Below are positions 24,725 to 34,301 of a stretch of 64,000 nt of DNA, one piece after another (within the stretch, counting starts at the first letter, position 1; each line of letters begins with the position of its first letter). Both the position numbers and the translations under genes were made by a program. The stretch spans positions 1 through 64,000 of the forward strand of contig DATGUA010000045.1 of assembly GCA_035301545.1 (NCBI GenBank). Direction: 5' to 3'. Source of the stretch: DATGUA01 sp035301545 (GTDB lineage: Bacteria > Bacillota > Clostridia > Tissierellales > Tissierellaceae). Under the pieces are notes generated by a model. It was given only the letters and a program-made list of their open reading frames with translations. It did no database searches and was not told where the DNA came from.

Positions 24725-25081
24725 ATGTCAGTTAAAACTGATACAGACCTAGGTATGATTATAATTGATGATAATGTAATAGCCAGAATAGCTGGTGTAG
24801 CAGCTATGGAGAGTTACGGAATTGTTGGAATGGCTTCCAAAAATGCTACAGATGGATTAATTGAATTATTAAAATGGGATCATTTAACTAAAGGAATTAA
24901 AGTTTATTCAAAAGAGGATCTAGTGACTATAGATTTACATGTAATATTAGAATATGGCGTAAAAATATCAGTAGTTGCGGATAATATTATTGAAAAAGTA
25001 AAGTTTAATGTGGAAAAATTAACTGGGCAAAAAATAGATGAAATAAATGTATTTGTTCAGGGCATAAGAGTAGGAGAATAG
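24725..25081 (+). CDS. yloU: Asp23/Gls24 family protein YloU
   Basis: A 118-residue Asp23/Gls24 (DUF322) family protein: IIIDDNVIARIAGVAAMESYGIVGM at the N-terminus, then VTIDLHVILEYGVKISVVADNI and INVFVQGIRV. Members are small, soluble or membrane-associated stress or envelope proteins. The fixed pairing with fakA in Firmicutes suggests a link to fatty-acid kinase or envelope stress, but no activity is proven. AAGGAGGAGATT precedes the ATG. Confidence 0.93.
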   Translation: MSVKTDTDLGMIIIDDNVIARIAGVAAMESYGIVGMASKNATDGLIELLKWDHLTKGIKVYSKEDLVTIDLHVILEYGVKISVVADNIIEKVKFNVEKLTGQKIDEINVFVQGIRVGE

Positions 25082-25099
25082 TTTAGGGAGGTACTATAT

Positions 25100-26734
25100 T
25101 TGAAAATGGAAATAATAGATGGGGTAATGTTTAAAAATGCCCTTAAAGGAGCTGCAAAGCTTTTAGAAAATAATATGGAGGAGGTAAACTCCTTAAATGT
25201 TTTTCCTGTTCCAGATGGTGATACAGGTACTAATATGTCTTTGACAATGAATTCTGCCGTAAAGAAAGGATTATCTGCAGAAGATGGTGATACTTATGAA
25301 ATAGCTTTATCTACTAGCCAAGGATCCTTAATGGGAGCTAGAGGGAATTCAGGTGTAATACTGTCACAATTGTTTAGAGGATTGTCTAACGGACTAAAAG
25401 GAAGCAGGACTATAGATGTACCTACATTTGCAAATGGGCTCCAACAGGCAGCTGAAACAGCTTATAATGCTGTTATGAAACCAACAGAAGGGACAATATT
25501 AACTGTAGCTAGAGAATGTGGTGAATTTGCCATTTCTATTAGTAAAACGGAGAAAGATATTGTTAGTTTTTTAGAAAGGGTTATTAAACATGGGAATGAT
25601 ACATTAAATAAAACTCCAGATATGTTACCTGTCTTAAAACAAGCTAATGTGGTGGATGCTGGTGGTAAAGGGTATATGTATGTTTTAGAAGGTATGTATA
25701 ATTCTCTTGCAGGTATTGAAAATTATGAAAGTTTTGAAGAGGAAACTGTTGAAGAAAAATATATCGATAGACAGTCTATAGATACTGATAAGATTGAATA
25801 TGGTTATTGTACTGAGTTTATCATAAATGCAGAAAATGCAGATATTGATAAGTTAAGAGAAGAACTTTCTATTGATGCTGACTCCCTATTAGTAGTAGGT
25901 GGAGATGATATTATTAAAATTCATATACACACTAATAATCCAGGCTTAATCTTAGAAAAAGGATTAAAACTAGGTGAATTAAGTGATATAAAGATAGATA
26001 ATATGAGATATCAGCATGAAGAAGTATTATTAAAAGACGAATTACTTGCAATGGAAGATAAGAAAAAAGAAGAAACTAAGAAATTTTCTTTTGTATCTGT
26101 TTCTATCGGTGAGGGATTAGACCAAGTATTTAAGGAGTTAAATGTGGATTATGTTCTGTCAGGAGGACAGACTATGAATCCTAGTACTGAAGATATATTA
26201 AAAGCTATAGATAATACTAAAGGTGAAAATATATTTATATTACCAAACAATAAAAATATTATTTTAACAGCAGAGCAAACAAAAGAATTATCAGATAAAA
26301 ATATAATAATTATTCCAACTAGGTCTATACCAGAAGGAATAGGTGCCTTATTAGGTTTTGATGAGAGTTTATCTGTAGAAGAAAACGAAAAAAATATGAC
26401 TGAGTATATAGAGGATGTTTATACAGGAGAAGTAACTTATGCAGTTAGAGATACGTCCTATAATGATACGAAGATAGATAAAGATGATATTATTGGCATA
26501 TCAGATGATGAGATAGTGACTTCAGGAAAAGATATAAATAAAGTGGCAAAAGACTTAATTAACAGTATGATGAACGATGATATATCTATTATTAGTATAT
26601 TTTATGGTAATAATATAGAAGACAAAGAAGTTGAAAAATTAGCAGATCTGTTAGAGGAAAAATATGAAGATGTAGATGTAGAAGTGGTGTTTGGTGGGCA
26701 GCCATTATATTATTATATATTTTCCCTAGAATAA
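25100..26734 (+). CDS. fakA: Fatty acid kinase catalytic subunit FakA (DAK2/DegV type)
   Basis: FakA phosphorylates fatty acids presented by FakB carrier proteins, giving acyl-phosphates for the PlsX/PlsY phospholipid route; plsX is at 35120. The 544-residue protein has an N-terminal DAK2 kinase domain with NVFPVPDGDTGTNMSLTM and GARGNSGVILSQLFRG, a middle domain with YGYCTEFII and VVGGDDIIKIHIHTNNPG, and a C-terminal DegV-like domain with SGGQTMNPSTEDIL. Start TTG 25100 follows GGGAGGT; ATG 25106 is possible. No fakB is in this window. Confidence 0.92.
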   Translation: MKMEIIDGVMFKNALKGAAKLLENNMEEVNSLNVFPVPDGDTGTNMSLTMNSAVKKGLSAEDGDTYEIALSTSQGSLMGARGNSGVILSQLFRGLSNGLKGSRTIDVPTFANGLQQAAETAYNAVMKPTEGTILTVARECGEFAISISKTEKDIVSFLERVIKHGNDTLNKTPDMLPVLKQANVVDAGGKGYMYVLEGMYNSLAGIENYESFEEETVEEKYIDRQSIDTDKIEYGYCTEFIINAENADIDKLREELSIDADSLLVVGGDDIIKIHIHTNNPGLILEKGLKLGELSDIKIDNMRYQHEEVLLKDELLAMEDKKKEETKKFSFVSVSIGEGLDQVFKELNVDYVLSGGQTMNPSTEDILKAIDNTKGENIFILPNNKNIILTAEQTKELSDKNIIIIPTRSIPEGIGALLGFDESLSVEENEKNMTEYIEDVYTGEVTYAVRDTSYNDTKIDKDDIIGISDDEIVTSGKDINKVAKDLINSMMNDDISIISIFYGNNIEDKEVEKLADLLEEKYEDVDVEVVFGGQPLYYYIFSLE

Positions 26735-26762
26735 ACCCTGATCAGGGTTTATTCTAGTTTTT
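26726..26762 (+). terminator. Palindromic terminator after fakA
   Basis: A perfect 32-base palindrome (26726-26757; arms of 16 bases) is followed by TTTTT. It contains the fakA stop codon. The T-run makes it a terminator on the plus strand, leaving recG to read-through or its own weak promoter. Confidence 0.75.
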
Positions 26763-26783
26763 GATAAATAGGAGGGGTTATTC

Positions 26784-28844
26784 ATGGATAATCTATCTAT
26801 GAATGTACAATATATAAAAGGAGTTGGCCCTAAACGAGCTAAAAAATTGAGAAAATTAGGGGTAAGTAATATATTTGATCTATTATACTATGTTCCTAGA
26901 GATTATGAAGATAGATCAAGATTTGTCACATTAAAGGAAACTATTATTGGAGAGAAATCTAGTTTAGAAATTGAAGTTGTAGGACCAAGTCAGATTATTA
27001 AACCTCGAAGAAATATGTCTATTTTAAAAATACCTTTTAGAGATTCTAGTGGTAATGGGTATTTAGTATGGTTTAATCAGGATTATCTTAAATATAAGTT
27101 TAAAATAGGGGACAAATATAGGGTTAATGGAAAAATAAATAGAATGGGTACGGAAATGCAAGTTATGAATCCGGTTTTTGAAAATATAAATCAGAACAAT
27201 AATGTAGGTAAAATAGTGCCTATATATGATTTGACCAAAGGATTAACTAATAATGCGATTAAAAAGATTATATATAATGGTTTGAAAGAACACCTACCTA
27301 AAATTGATGAATCCTTACCAATAGATATTAGAGAAAAATATGAATTAATTGGAATTAAAGAGGCAATAAAAAATATTCATATGCCACAAAATTTAACTAA
27401 GTTACAAGAGGCAAGAAGAAGATTAGTATTTGAAGAGTTATTAATTTTACAATTAGGATTAATAACAATAAAACAAAAAAATCTTGAAGAAAATACAGGT
27501 ATATCATTTCCTAATATAAATGAAGTAGGTAAATTTATAAATAATTTACCTTTTGAATTGACATCTGCTCAAAATAGAGTTTTTAAAGAAATACAAAAAG
27601 ATATGGATACTAATAAACAGATGAATCGATTAGTTCAAGGTGATGTAGGCTCAGGTAAAACCATTGTAGCTGCATTATCTATGTTTAGAGCTGTAAAGTC
27701 AGGATATCAAGCATCAATGATGGCTCCAACAGAAATTTTAGCAACACAACATTATCAGTCATTAAGTGAACAATTTAAGGATTATAATATTAGATGTGAA
27801 TTATTAGTTGGTTCCTTAAGTGATAAGCAAAAAGCAGAGGTTTTAAAAGATTTAAAGAATGGAAATATAGATGTTTTAATAGGTACTCATGCGTTAATTC
27901 AAGATACTGTAGAATTTAATAATTTAGGACTTGTTATTACCGACGAGCAACATAGATTTGGAGTAAGACAGAGAGAGGATTTAAACAGGAAAGGATTTTC
28001 ACCAGATGTCCTAGTTATGACTGCAACACCTATACCACGTACCTTAGCATTAATATTGTATGGAGATTTAGATATGTCTATTATTGATGAATTACCACCA
28101 GGTAGAAAGGAAATAGAAACTTATGCTGTAGGTGAAGCACTTACAGAAAGGGCACTTAAATTTATTCAAAAACAAGTTCTTGAAGGTAGACAAGCTTATA
28201 TAGTATGTCCTTTAATTGAGGAAGCAGAGGAAGGAAATTTAAATTCTGCTGAAAAATTATATAATGTTCTAAAAAGTGGTATCTTTAAAAATTATGAAGT
28301 AGGTTTATTACATGGTAAGATGAAAGTATCAGATAAAGATAATATAATGAATTTATTTAAAAATAATGAAATAGATATCTTAGTATCAACCACTGTAATA
28401 GAAGTAGGTGTAGATGTACCTAATTCTAATATTATGATGGTTTATAATGCAGAGAGATTTGGACTTGCTCAGCTACATCAATTAAGAGGAAGAGTAGGGA
28501 GAGGCGAGTATCAATCGTATTGTATATTAATAAATAGTAGTAATGGAAAAATAGCAAGAGAAAGAATGAGAATATTACAAAATTCATCTGATGGATTTGT
28601 GATTTCAGAAAAGGATTTAGAATTAAGAGGGCCAGGTGAATTTTTTGGAACTAAGCAGCATGGATTACCAGAGCTTAAAATTGCCAATTTATTTAAAGAT
28701 ATGGAAATATTAAAATTAGCCCAAAAAGAAGCAATAGATTTAATTAGAAGGGATCCAAGACTTACCAAACCTGAAAATGAAAATATTCGAAATAAAATAC
28801 AAATGTTGTTTAAGGACTTAGAAAAAAATTCAAAATCTAATTAA
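26784..28844 (+). CDS. recG: ATP-dependent DNA helicase RecG
   Basis: RecG reverses stalled forks and processes branched recombination intermediates. The 686-residue protein has the N-terminal wedge/OB domain (VQYIKGVGPKRAKKLRKLG, YLVWFNQDYLKYKF), helicase motif I VQGDVGSGKTIVAA, IA MAPTEILATQHY, II TDEQHRFGV (DEQH), III MTATPIPRTLAL and VI QLRGRVGRGEYQSY. GKMKVSDKD and FFGTKQHGLPELK are also typical. AGGAGGGG precedes ATG 26784. It is followed by rsmD and coaD as in most Firmicutes. Confidence 0.96.
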   Translation: MDNLSMNVQYIKGVGPKRAKKLRKLGVSNIFDLLYYVPRDYEDRSRFVTLKETIIGEKSSLEIEVVGPSQIIKPRRNMSILKIPFRDSSGNGYLVWFNQDYLKYKFKIGDKYRVNGKINRMGTEMQVMNPVFENINQNNNVGKIVPIYDLTKGLTNNAIKKIIYNGLKEHLPKIDESLPIDIREKYELIGIKEAIKNIHMPQNLTKLQEARRRLVFEELLILQLGLITIKQKNLEENTGISFPNINEVGKFINNLPFELTSAQNRVFKEIQKDMDTNKQMNRLVQGDVGSGKTIVAALSMFRAVKSGYQASMMAPTEILATQHYQSLSEQFKDYNIRCELLVGSLSDKQKAEVLKDLKNGNIDVLIGTHALIQDTVEFNNLGLVITDEQHRFGVRQREDLNRKGFSPDVLVMTATPIPRTLALILYGDLDMSIIDELPPGRKEIETYAVGEALTERALKFIQKQVLEGRQAYIVCPLIEEAEEGNLNSAEKLYNVLKSGIFKNYEVGLLHGKMKVSDKDNIMNLFKNNEIDILVSTTVIEVGVDVPNSNIMMVYNAERFGLAQLHQLRGRVGRGEYQSYCILINSSNGKIARERMRILQNSSDGFVISEKDLELRGPGEFFGTKQHGLPELKIANLFKDMEILKLAQKEAIDLIRRDPRLTKPENENIRNKIQMLFKDLEKNSKSN

Positions 28845-28913
28845 ATTTTTAAAATTGGAGTATTTATGGTAAAATTATATTTAATTTAAATTCATATAAA
28901 TAAGGAGAATATT

Positions 28914-29471
28914 ATGAGAGTAATTTCTGGAATTAGAAAGGGACATAAATTAAAAACACCGAAAAATAAGAAAATTCGGCCTACTGCAGATAATATTAAG
29001 GAGTCTCTTTTTAATATCTTAGGACCTATAGAAGATAATAGTGTTATATTAGATTTATTTGGCGGTACTGGGGCTATAGGTATTGAATTTTTAAGTAGGG
29101 GAGCAAATAAGTGTTATTTTGTAGATATTTCCCAACAAAGTATATCAATAATTGAAGAGAATTTGATTTATACAAAATTAATGGATAAGGCTACTATACT
29201 TAAAACTCATGGGGTTAAAGCTATAGAGTACATTAGTAACGAGAATATAGTATTTGATTATATATACTTAGATCCTCCTTACAAAGAGCATAAATTGTTA
29301 TATAGTGTATTAGAATCGATAGAAAAAGGTTCTATATTAAATAAAGATGGAACTATAATTATTGAACACACAAATAACTTAACTTTAGAAGAAATTTATA
29401 GATTTAAAAAAATAGATTATAGACGTTATGGTAATAAGTCTATATCATTTTATAAATATAATTTTAAATAG
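28914..29471 (+). CDS. rsmD: 16S rRNA m2G966 methyltransferase RsmD
   Basis: RsmD methylates G966 of 16S rRNA using SAM. The 185-residue protein begins MRVISGIRKGHKLKTPKN, with RPTADNIKESLFNILG, the SAM-binding ILDLFGGTGAIGIEFLSRGA, and the catalytic motif YLDPPYKEH. AAGGAG precedes the ATG. coaD follows 10 bases later, the universal pairing. Confidence 0.95.
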   Translation: MRVISGIRKGHKLKTPKNKKIRPTADNIKESLFNILGPIEDNSVILDLFGGTGAIGIEFLSRGANKCYFVDISQQSISIIEENLIYTKLMDKATILKTHGVKAIEYISNENIVFDYIYLDPPYKEHKLLYSVLESIEKGSILNKDGTIIIEHTNNLTLEEIYRFKKIDYRRYGNKSISFYKYNFK

Positions 29472-29481
29472 GAGGATAGAT

Positions 29482-29964
29482 ATGAAAGTTATATATCCAG
29501 GAAGTTTTGATCCAGTAACTTTCGGACATCTTGATATAATTAAAAGATGTGTAGAAAAATTTGGACATGTAATAGTGGCAGTATTAGATAATCAATCTAA
29601 AAAGGAAACTTTTACTATATCAGAAAGAGTAGATTTATTAAAAAAAACTACTAAAGATCTAGGTAATGTAGAAATAGATACCTTCTCTGGTTTACTAGCA
29701 GATTATGTTGAAAAGAAACAATGTACTACATTAGTTAGAGGTTTAAGGGCAGTATCTGATTTTGAATATGAAATGCAAATGGCCTTAGTGAATAGAAAAC
29801 TGAATAAAGACATAGAAACATTATTTATGATTCCTAAAACTGATTATGTATATTTAAGCTCTAGTATAGTTAGAGAAGTGGCTTCTTATAATGGTAATAT
29901 ATCTTGTTTTGTTCCTAAGATAGTTGAAGATGCTTTAAATGAAAAATATGAAGGAGGTATATAA
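29482..29964 (+). CDS. coaD: Phosphopantetheine adenylyltransferase
   Basis: CoaD makes dephospho-CoA from 4'-phosphopantetheine and ATP. The nucleotidyltransferase signature YPGSFDPVTFGHLDIIKR, then LVRGLRAVSDFEYEMQMA and YLSSSIVREVASYNGNIS, identify it. ATG 29482 follows AGGAGGATAG. An open frame extends upstream into rsmD but has no ribosome binding site. Length is 160 residues, as expected. It acts two steps after CoaBC (11457). Confidence 0.96.
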   Translation: MKVIYPGSFDPVTFGHLDIIKRCVEKFGHVIVAVLDNQSKKETFTISERVDLLKKTTKDLGNVEIDTFSGLLADYVEKKQCTTLVRGLRAVSDFEYEMQMALVNRKLNKDIETLFMIPKTDYVYLSSSIVREVASYNGNISCFVPKIVEDALNEKYEGGI

Positions 29965-30405
29965 ATGGATGTGTTAAAATTCATTGATGAGATAGAAACT
30001 GTTGTTGAGGAAGGATCTTCAGTTCCTTTTTCTAATAAGGTTATGATAGATTCAGAGGAGATATTAGATATTATAAAAGAAATTAGAATACGATTACCTG
30101 ATGATGTTAAACAAGCTGCTTGGATAAAGGAAGAAAAACAAAGGATATTAGCTGAAGCGCAAAAGGATGCGGATAATTTATTAAATGATGCTGAATATAA
30201 ACTTGAAGAATTAATAGATCAGGATGGTATTAGTAAAGAAGCGAAAACCAGAGCAGATGAAATTATAAATAAGGCTCAGCATAATGCTAAAGAGATCCGA
30301 TTAGGGGCATTAGAATATGCAGATAGTCTATTGTTAGAAACGCAAGAAGAGTTAAAAGATATGATACAAATGTTAAATGAAAATAGAAAAGAATTAAGGG
30401 GCTAA
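29965..30405 (+). CDS. Conserved coiled-coil protein between coaD and ylbJ
   Basis: A 146-residue, highly charged, mainly helical protein. From about residue 50 it has a long alanine/glutamate coiled coil with AEAQKDADNLLNDAEYKLEE and TRADEIINKAQHNAKEI, resembling ATP synthase b/E-type stalk subunits or DivIVA tails. It has no membrane segment. The start codon follows the coaD stop directly, with AGGAGGTATAT inside the coaD end, so it is clearly co-translated. Similar genes occur at this position in Clostridia, but no function is known to me. Confidence 0.75.
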   Translation: MDVLKFIDEIETVVEEGSSVPFSNKVMIDSEEILDIIKEIRIRLPDDVKQAAWIKEEKQRILAEAQKDADNLLNDAEYKLEELIDQDGISKEAKTRADEIINKAQHNAKEIRLGALEYADSLLLETQEELKDMIQMLNENRKELRG

Positions 30406-30422
30406 TATAAGCCCTTTTTTAT
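30394..30422. terminator. Terminator between the coiled-coil gene and ylbJ
   Basis: AAGGGGCT and AGCCCTTTTTT form a short hairpin with one bulged G and a T-run on the plus strand. It overlaps the end of the convergent ylbJ gene, whose stop lies at 30419-30421. Confidence 0.65.
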
Positions 30423-31591
30423 TTTGAATCTAAAAATAATTTTTTAATTAATAGGCTGAATATAATAAAGAGAATACAGATACTTAAAGATAATTTTGTT
30501 GACAGAGAAATATTGTAGATCCAATTATTAAAATTAAAATTTTCATTTATAGTGGTAATATTTGATGAAGGTATAGCGATATCTTTAAATCTCAAGAGAT
30601 ATATTATATATGTGTATATACTTGCAAATATACTATGTAAAAACTTAGAAAATACATATAATTTAATATTGATATCAGTTTGGCTTATAAAACTTATAGC
30701 TTGACTCAAAATAGATAAGCCGCTCCAAGCAATTAAGGAGTTTAAAATCATTATTTTATATAGTGGATTCATATTAACTGAAGAAATTTTTTTACAACCA
30801 GTAGTTAATTCTATGAATCCAGAAAGTATAGCTTCTATTATAGTAATGTCAATTTTTGTATAATAGGATAAAATAGATGTTATTTTTATCATAAATTTTG
30901 AAGCAAGTAATATTTCTATGATTACACTATAAAGAATTATAAATCCTCCAATTAAAATTATAGAATCCATACTTTGTTTAACACTTCTAGAAATTAGCTT
31001 TCCTATAGAGTCAATCTCTAGATTAGTGTTTTTTATATTAGCTTCCTTAGCTTGAGGATGAGTAATTGAGACTGAGGATTGGGGATTTGCAGATCTTTTG
31101 TAAAATCTAAATATAATCCCAACTGTAATAGTACCTAAATAGTGTGGCAGAATCATAAGAGTTCCTAATTCAGGCATATTTAACATTCCTATTAAAATAG
31201 AGCCTAAAATAAATAAAGGACCAGATGTTGAAGTAAAACTTATAAGTCGATTAGCTTCAGTTTTATTAATATATTTATTCTTCCTTAGGTCAGAAGTTAA
31301 TTTGGCTCCTATAGGATAACCAGAAATAGAACTTACTAATAAAGGAAAAGCACCTGACCCAGGGACATTAAATATTGGTTTCATTATATTTCCTAATAAT
31401 TTACCAAAAACCTCAACAAAACCAGATGAAATAAATAATTCTGATAGTATTAAAAAAGGTAATAATGATGGTAATAAAGTGTTAAACCAGAGATAAGCTC
31501 CATCTTTAGCACTATCTACTGCTAAAGATGGATTAGCTATAATGGATAGAACTAATGCTAATAATATAAATTGGAACATCCTTTTTTTCAT
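30419..31591 (-). CDS. ylbJ: Sporulation integral membrane protein YlbJ
   Basis: YlbJ is a polytopic membrane protein expressed during sporulation in Bacillus. This 390-residue protein has about eight hydrophobic segments and the nucleoside-recognition-like Gate motif regions AYLWFNTLLPSLLPFLILSE, GSGAFPLLVSSISGYPIGAK, and TSTSGPLFILGSILIGM. TGGAGGAGTGATTTT precedes its ATG. It is downstream of tmcAL (59-base gap), so both may be co-transcribed. Its presence supports a spore-forming lineage. Confidence 0.93.
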   Translation of the reverse strand: MKKRMFQFILLALVLSIIANPSLAVDSAKDGAYLWFNTLLPSLLPFLILSELFISSGFVEVFGKLLGNIMKPIFNVPGSGAFPLLVSSISGYPIGAKLTSDLRKNKYINKTEANRLISFTSTSGPLFILGSILIGMLNMPELGTLMILPHYLGTITVGIIFRFYKRSANPQSSVSITHPQAKEANIKNTNLEIDSIGKLISRSVKQSMDSIILIGGFIILYSVIIEILLASKFMIKITSILSYYTKIDITIIEAILSGFIELTTGCKKISSVNMNPLYKIMILNSLIAWSGLSILSQAISFISQTDINIKLYVFSKFLHSIFASIYTYIIYLLRFKDIAIPSSNITTINENFNFNNWIYNISLSTKLSLSICILFIIFSLLIKKLFLDSK

Positions 31592-31650
31592 AAAATCACT
31601 CCTCCATTAATTATATTTTTAATATTATTTATTATGAAGGAAGAGTGGTT

Positions 31651-32898
31651 TTATTTCTGATTATATTGTGAAGTTTTATAATCCATATTTACTAAAGGAT
31701 ACATTGAGTTTAGACCAAAATAATATAAATCTGTTGCTTTTTTTTCAAACTTTATAAATTTATTTAAAAAAACATTTTGGTAGTCTTTATAATCAGTAAA
31801 TTTTTGAATTATAGGAATGTTAGAATTATCCTTTATTTTGCGTAATATTTCATATCCTTTTTTGTTTGATCCTAAGACTCTAATATATGGAGGTTGATTT
31901 TTAAAAAGTAAATTAATTGTACTTTTTCTTAGATCTATTAAAATGTGTAATAATATTCTTTGAATTCGAGTTTTTGGATATCGTTTTGTACTTATCTTTT
32001 CAATTATATCATAAATATTTCCACCTGTTTCTGAGCATGAAATAATTCGATTTTCTAATCCTTCATTAACATCAAAATATTGTGATATATCACAAGGATC
32101 TTTTGTTAATAATAAAAAATTTAAAATAGGTTCATAATTTGATAGAGTATTAAATACTTTATGCTTGTTTTTATATTCTAATAATAATTGAAATGTTTCT
32201 ATAGGAACAAAATCCTCTACAGAATTCACCCCATTTTTAAATATAGAATTACGTATACCTGTTGCAGAGGATAAGTTAAGATCTAAGGTAGAATTCTTAT
32301 AATTTGCTCCTTTTCTAGCTATTGTGACAGGTTTTATAGATGAGTTTAGTTTAGTTAGAGATTTTAAATATTCAATTCCCAATATATTATTAGATTGTTT
32401 AAGAATGTTTGTATAATCATATGAATGATACTTATTTTGTGATCTTAGGAAATTAGAGATAGCAATATTTCTAGAAGCAGGAAAAGATAATCCTTTGTTT
32501 AAGGATTTTTGTAGGTGGTTTTTATATTCATATGGCTCTTCTAATAAAATATTTGATATATTTGCTAATGGCTCTAAGTCTCCTATCTCACTTCCGAAAC
32601 TTATATAATCTACAATATTTAATGATTCCATAATATTAATTGCACCGTAAGCGAATAATTCCGCACTTTGAGTGGAATAAATAAAAGGAAGTTCGATTAC
32701 AAGATCAATACCATTATTTATAGCCATTTTAGTCTTTGTCCACTTGTCAACTATAGAAGGCTCACCTCTTTGGACAAAAGAACTACTCATAATTGCTAAT
32801 GAGTGGGTTGCTTGGGTTTCTGAAAGAGATTGTTCTAGATGATATTTGTGTCCATGATGAAAAGGGTTATATTCTGTTATAAAGCCTATAGTTTTCAT
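31651..32898 (-). CDS. tmcAL: tRNA(Met) cytidine acetate ligase TmcAL (YlbM)
   Basis: TmcAL acetylates the wobble cytidine of elongator tRNA(Met) using acetate and ATP. The nucleotidyltransferase signature GFITEYNPFHHGHKYHL at the N-terminus and SSSFVQRGEPSIVDKWTKTKMA, FGSEIGDLEPL, SSATGIRNSI are typical. ATG at 32898 is chosen: TTGGAGGTAATT lies just upstream, and the longer frame adds only four residues across that site. Length is about 415 residues. The divergent ackA gene makes acetyl phosphate/acetate, a possible but unproven functional link. Confidence 0.93.
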   Translation of the reverse strand: MKTIGFITEYNPFHHGHKYHLEQSLSETQATHSLAIMSSSFVQRGEPSIVDKWTKTKMAINNGIDLVIELPFIYSTQSAELFAYGAINIMESLNIVDYISFGSEIGDLEPLANISNILLEEPYEYKNHLQKSLNKGLSFPASRNIAISNFLRSQNKYHSYDYTNILKQSNNILGIEYLKSLTKLNSSIKPVTIARKGANYKNSTLDLNLSSATGIRNSIFKNGVNSVEDFVPIETFQLLLEYKNKHKVFNTLSNYEPILNFLLLTKDPCDISQYFDVNEGLENRIISCSETGGNIYDIIEKISTKRYPKTRIQRILLHILIDLRKSTINLLFKNQPPYIRVLGSNKKGYEILRKIKDNSNIPIIQKFTDYKDYQNVFLNKFIKFEKKATDLYYFGLNSMYPLVNMDYKTSQYNQK

Positions 32899-32926
32899 AA
32901 TTACCTCCAATATAATGTTTTTTATA

Positions 32927-32935
32927 ATTATAACA
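32927..32935 (-). promoter_or_regulatory. Extended -10 promoter for tmcAL-ylbJ
   Basis: On the minus strand TATAAT (32932-32927) is preceded by TGT, giving an extended -10 element about 29 bases from the start codon. The -35 is weak. Confidence 0.45.
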
Positions 32936-33038
32936 TATAATATTTCGTATTATTCTTAAGAATATATTTGTTATATTGATTTTTTTTAAATAATGTAATA
33001 CTATTATAATAGAAAAAGAAGAAATAGGAGGAGACTAA

Positions 33039-34238
33039 ATGAATATTTTAGTAATTAATTGTGGAAGTTCTTCATTAAAATATCAGTTAATAGATATGGA
33101 TGGAGAAGATTTATTAGCTAAAGGATTAGTAGAAAGGATAGGGATTGAAGGTTCTGTAATAACACATGAAAAAATTGGAATGGATGAAGTGGTAATAGAA
33201 GAAAAAATGGAAGATCATAAAAGGGCTTTAGAATTAGTTTTTGAAGCGATTGTTCATGATGAACATGGTGCTATAAAATCTATGGATGAAATATCTGCTA
33301 TAGGACATAGAGTTGTTCATGGGGGAGAAGAATTTGCTAATTCTGTTATAATTGATGATGAAGTTATGAAAGCTATAGATGAATGTGTAGAATTAGCACC
33401 ACTACATAATCCACCTAATATTATGGGGATTGAAGCATCTAGAGATTTAATGCCTGATACACCAATGGTTGCAGTGTTTGATACAGCTTTCCATCAAACA
33501 ATTCCGGAGGAAAATTATATTTATCCTTTACCATATGAACTTTATGAAAAATATAAGATAAGAAGATATGGTTTCCACGGAACTTCTCATAAATATGTAT
33601 CTCAAAGAGCTGCAGAAATAATGGATAAAAATATTGAAGATTTAAATATAGTAACTTGTCATTTAGGAAATGGTGCTAGTGTTGCTGCAGTAGAAGGTGG
33701 AAAATCTATAGATACTAGTATGGGGTTCACACCATTAGAAGGACTTGCAATGGGAACAAGGTCAGGAGATATTGATCCAGCTATTATTCCATTTATTATG
33801 GGTAAGGAGAATATTAGTTTTGAAGAAGCTAATGATTTATTAAATAAGAAATCTGGTGTACTAGGTATTTCTGGAGTTAGTAGTGATTTTAGAGATCTTG
33901 AAATAGCAGCAAGTGAAGGTGATGAAAAAGCAGAATTAGCTTTAAGAGTATTTGCAAATAGAGTAACCAAATATATAGCTGCATATACTGCACAAATGTG
34001 TCGTATAGATGCTTTAGTATTTACTGCAGGAATAGGAGAAAATTCAGCAGAGATTAGAGAAAGAGTATGTGAAGGATTAGAATGTTTAAATATTATTATA
34101 GATAAAAGATTAAACGATGTTAGAGGAAAAGAAGCTATTGTTAACAAGACTTTAGGTGCTCCAACTATTTTAGTTATTCCAACTAATGAAGAGCTTATGA
34201 TTGCAAGAGATACATTAGAATTAGTCAATAATAGATAA
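33039..34238 (+). CDS. ackA: Acetate kinase
   Basis: AckA interconverts acetyl phosphate plus ADP and acetate plus ATP, the main energy-conserving fermentation step. The 399-residue protein has NILVINCGSSSLKYQL, VVHGGEEFANSVII, AVFDTAFHQTIPEENYIYPL, YGFHGTSHKYVSQRA, CHLGNGASVAAVEGG and TAGIGENSAEIRERV, all active-site or nucleotide-binding blocks. AGGAGGAGAC precedes the ATG. The usual partner pta is not adjacent. No clear terminator separates it from the yceD promoter. Confidence 0.96.
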   Translation: MNILVINCGSSSLKYQLIDMDGEDLLAKGLVERIGIEGSVITHEKIGMDEVVIEEKMEDHKRALELVFEAIVHDEHGAIKSMDEISAIGHRVVHGGEEFANSVIIDDEVMKAIDECVELAPLHNPPNIMGIEASRDLMPDTPMVAVFDTAFHQTIPEENYIYPLPYELYEKYKIRRYGFHGTSHKYVSQRAAEIMDKNIEDLNIVTCHLGNGASVAAVEGGKSIDTSMGFTPLEGLAMGTRSGDIDPAIIPFIMGKENISFEEANDLLNKKSGVLGISGVSSDFRDLEIAASEGDEKAELALRVFANRVTKYIAAYTAQMCRIDALVFTAGIGENSAEIRERVCEGLECLNIIIDKRLNDVRGKEAIVNKTLGAPTILVIPTNEELMIARDTLELVNNR

Positions 34239-34241
34239 TTC

Positions 34242-34270
34242 TTGACAATCTTGTTTCTCCTTTGTATAAT
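34242..34270 (+). promoter_or_regulatory. Consensus promoter for yceD-rpmF
   Basis: TTGACA (34242-34247), a 17-base spacer and TATAAT (34265-34270) match the sigma-A consensus perfectly. It lies immediately after the ackA stop codon, 31 bases from the yceD start. It is the strongest promoter by consensus match in the window. Confidence 0.9.
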
Positions 34271-34301
34271 AATGTTTGTGGTTTAAGAGGTGAATAAATA
34301 T

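Noticed and set aside
33005..33010. TATAAT as an ackA promoter
   Set aside because: The box is good, but the best -35 (TTGATT at 32976) is 23 bases away and the correctly spaced position is a T-run; too weak to list as a promoter, though ackA must have one here.
33659..34228. 189-codon minus-strand frame opposite ackA
   Set aside because: ackA is a clear full-length gene on the plus strand; the antisense frame has no recognisable protein features or start signals.
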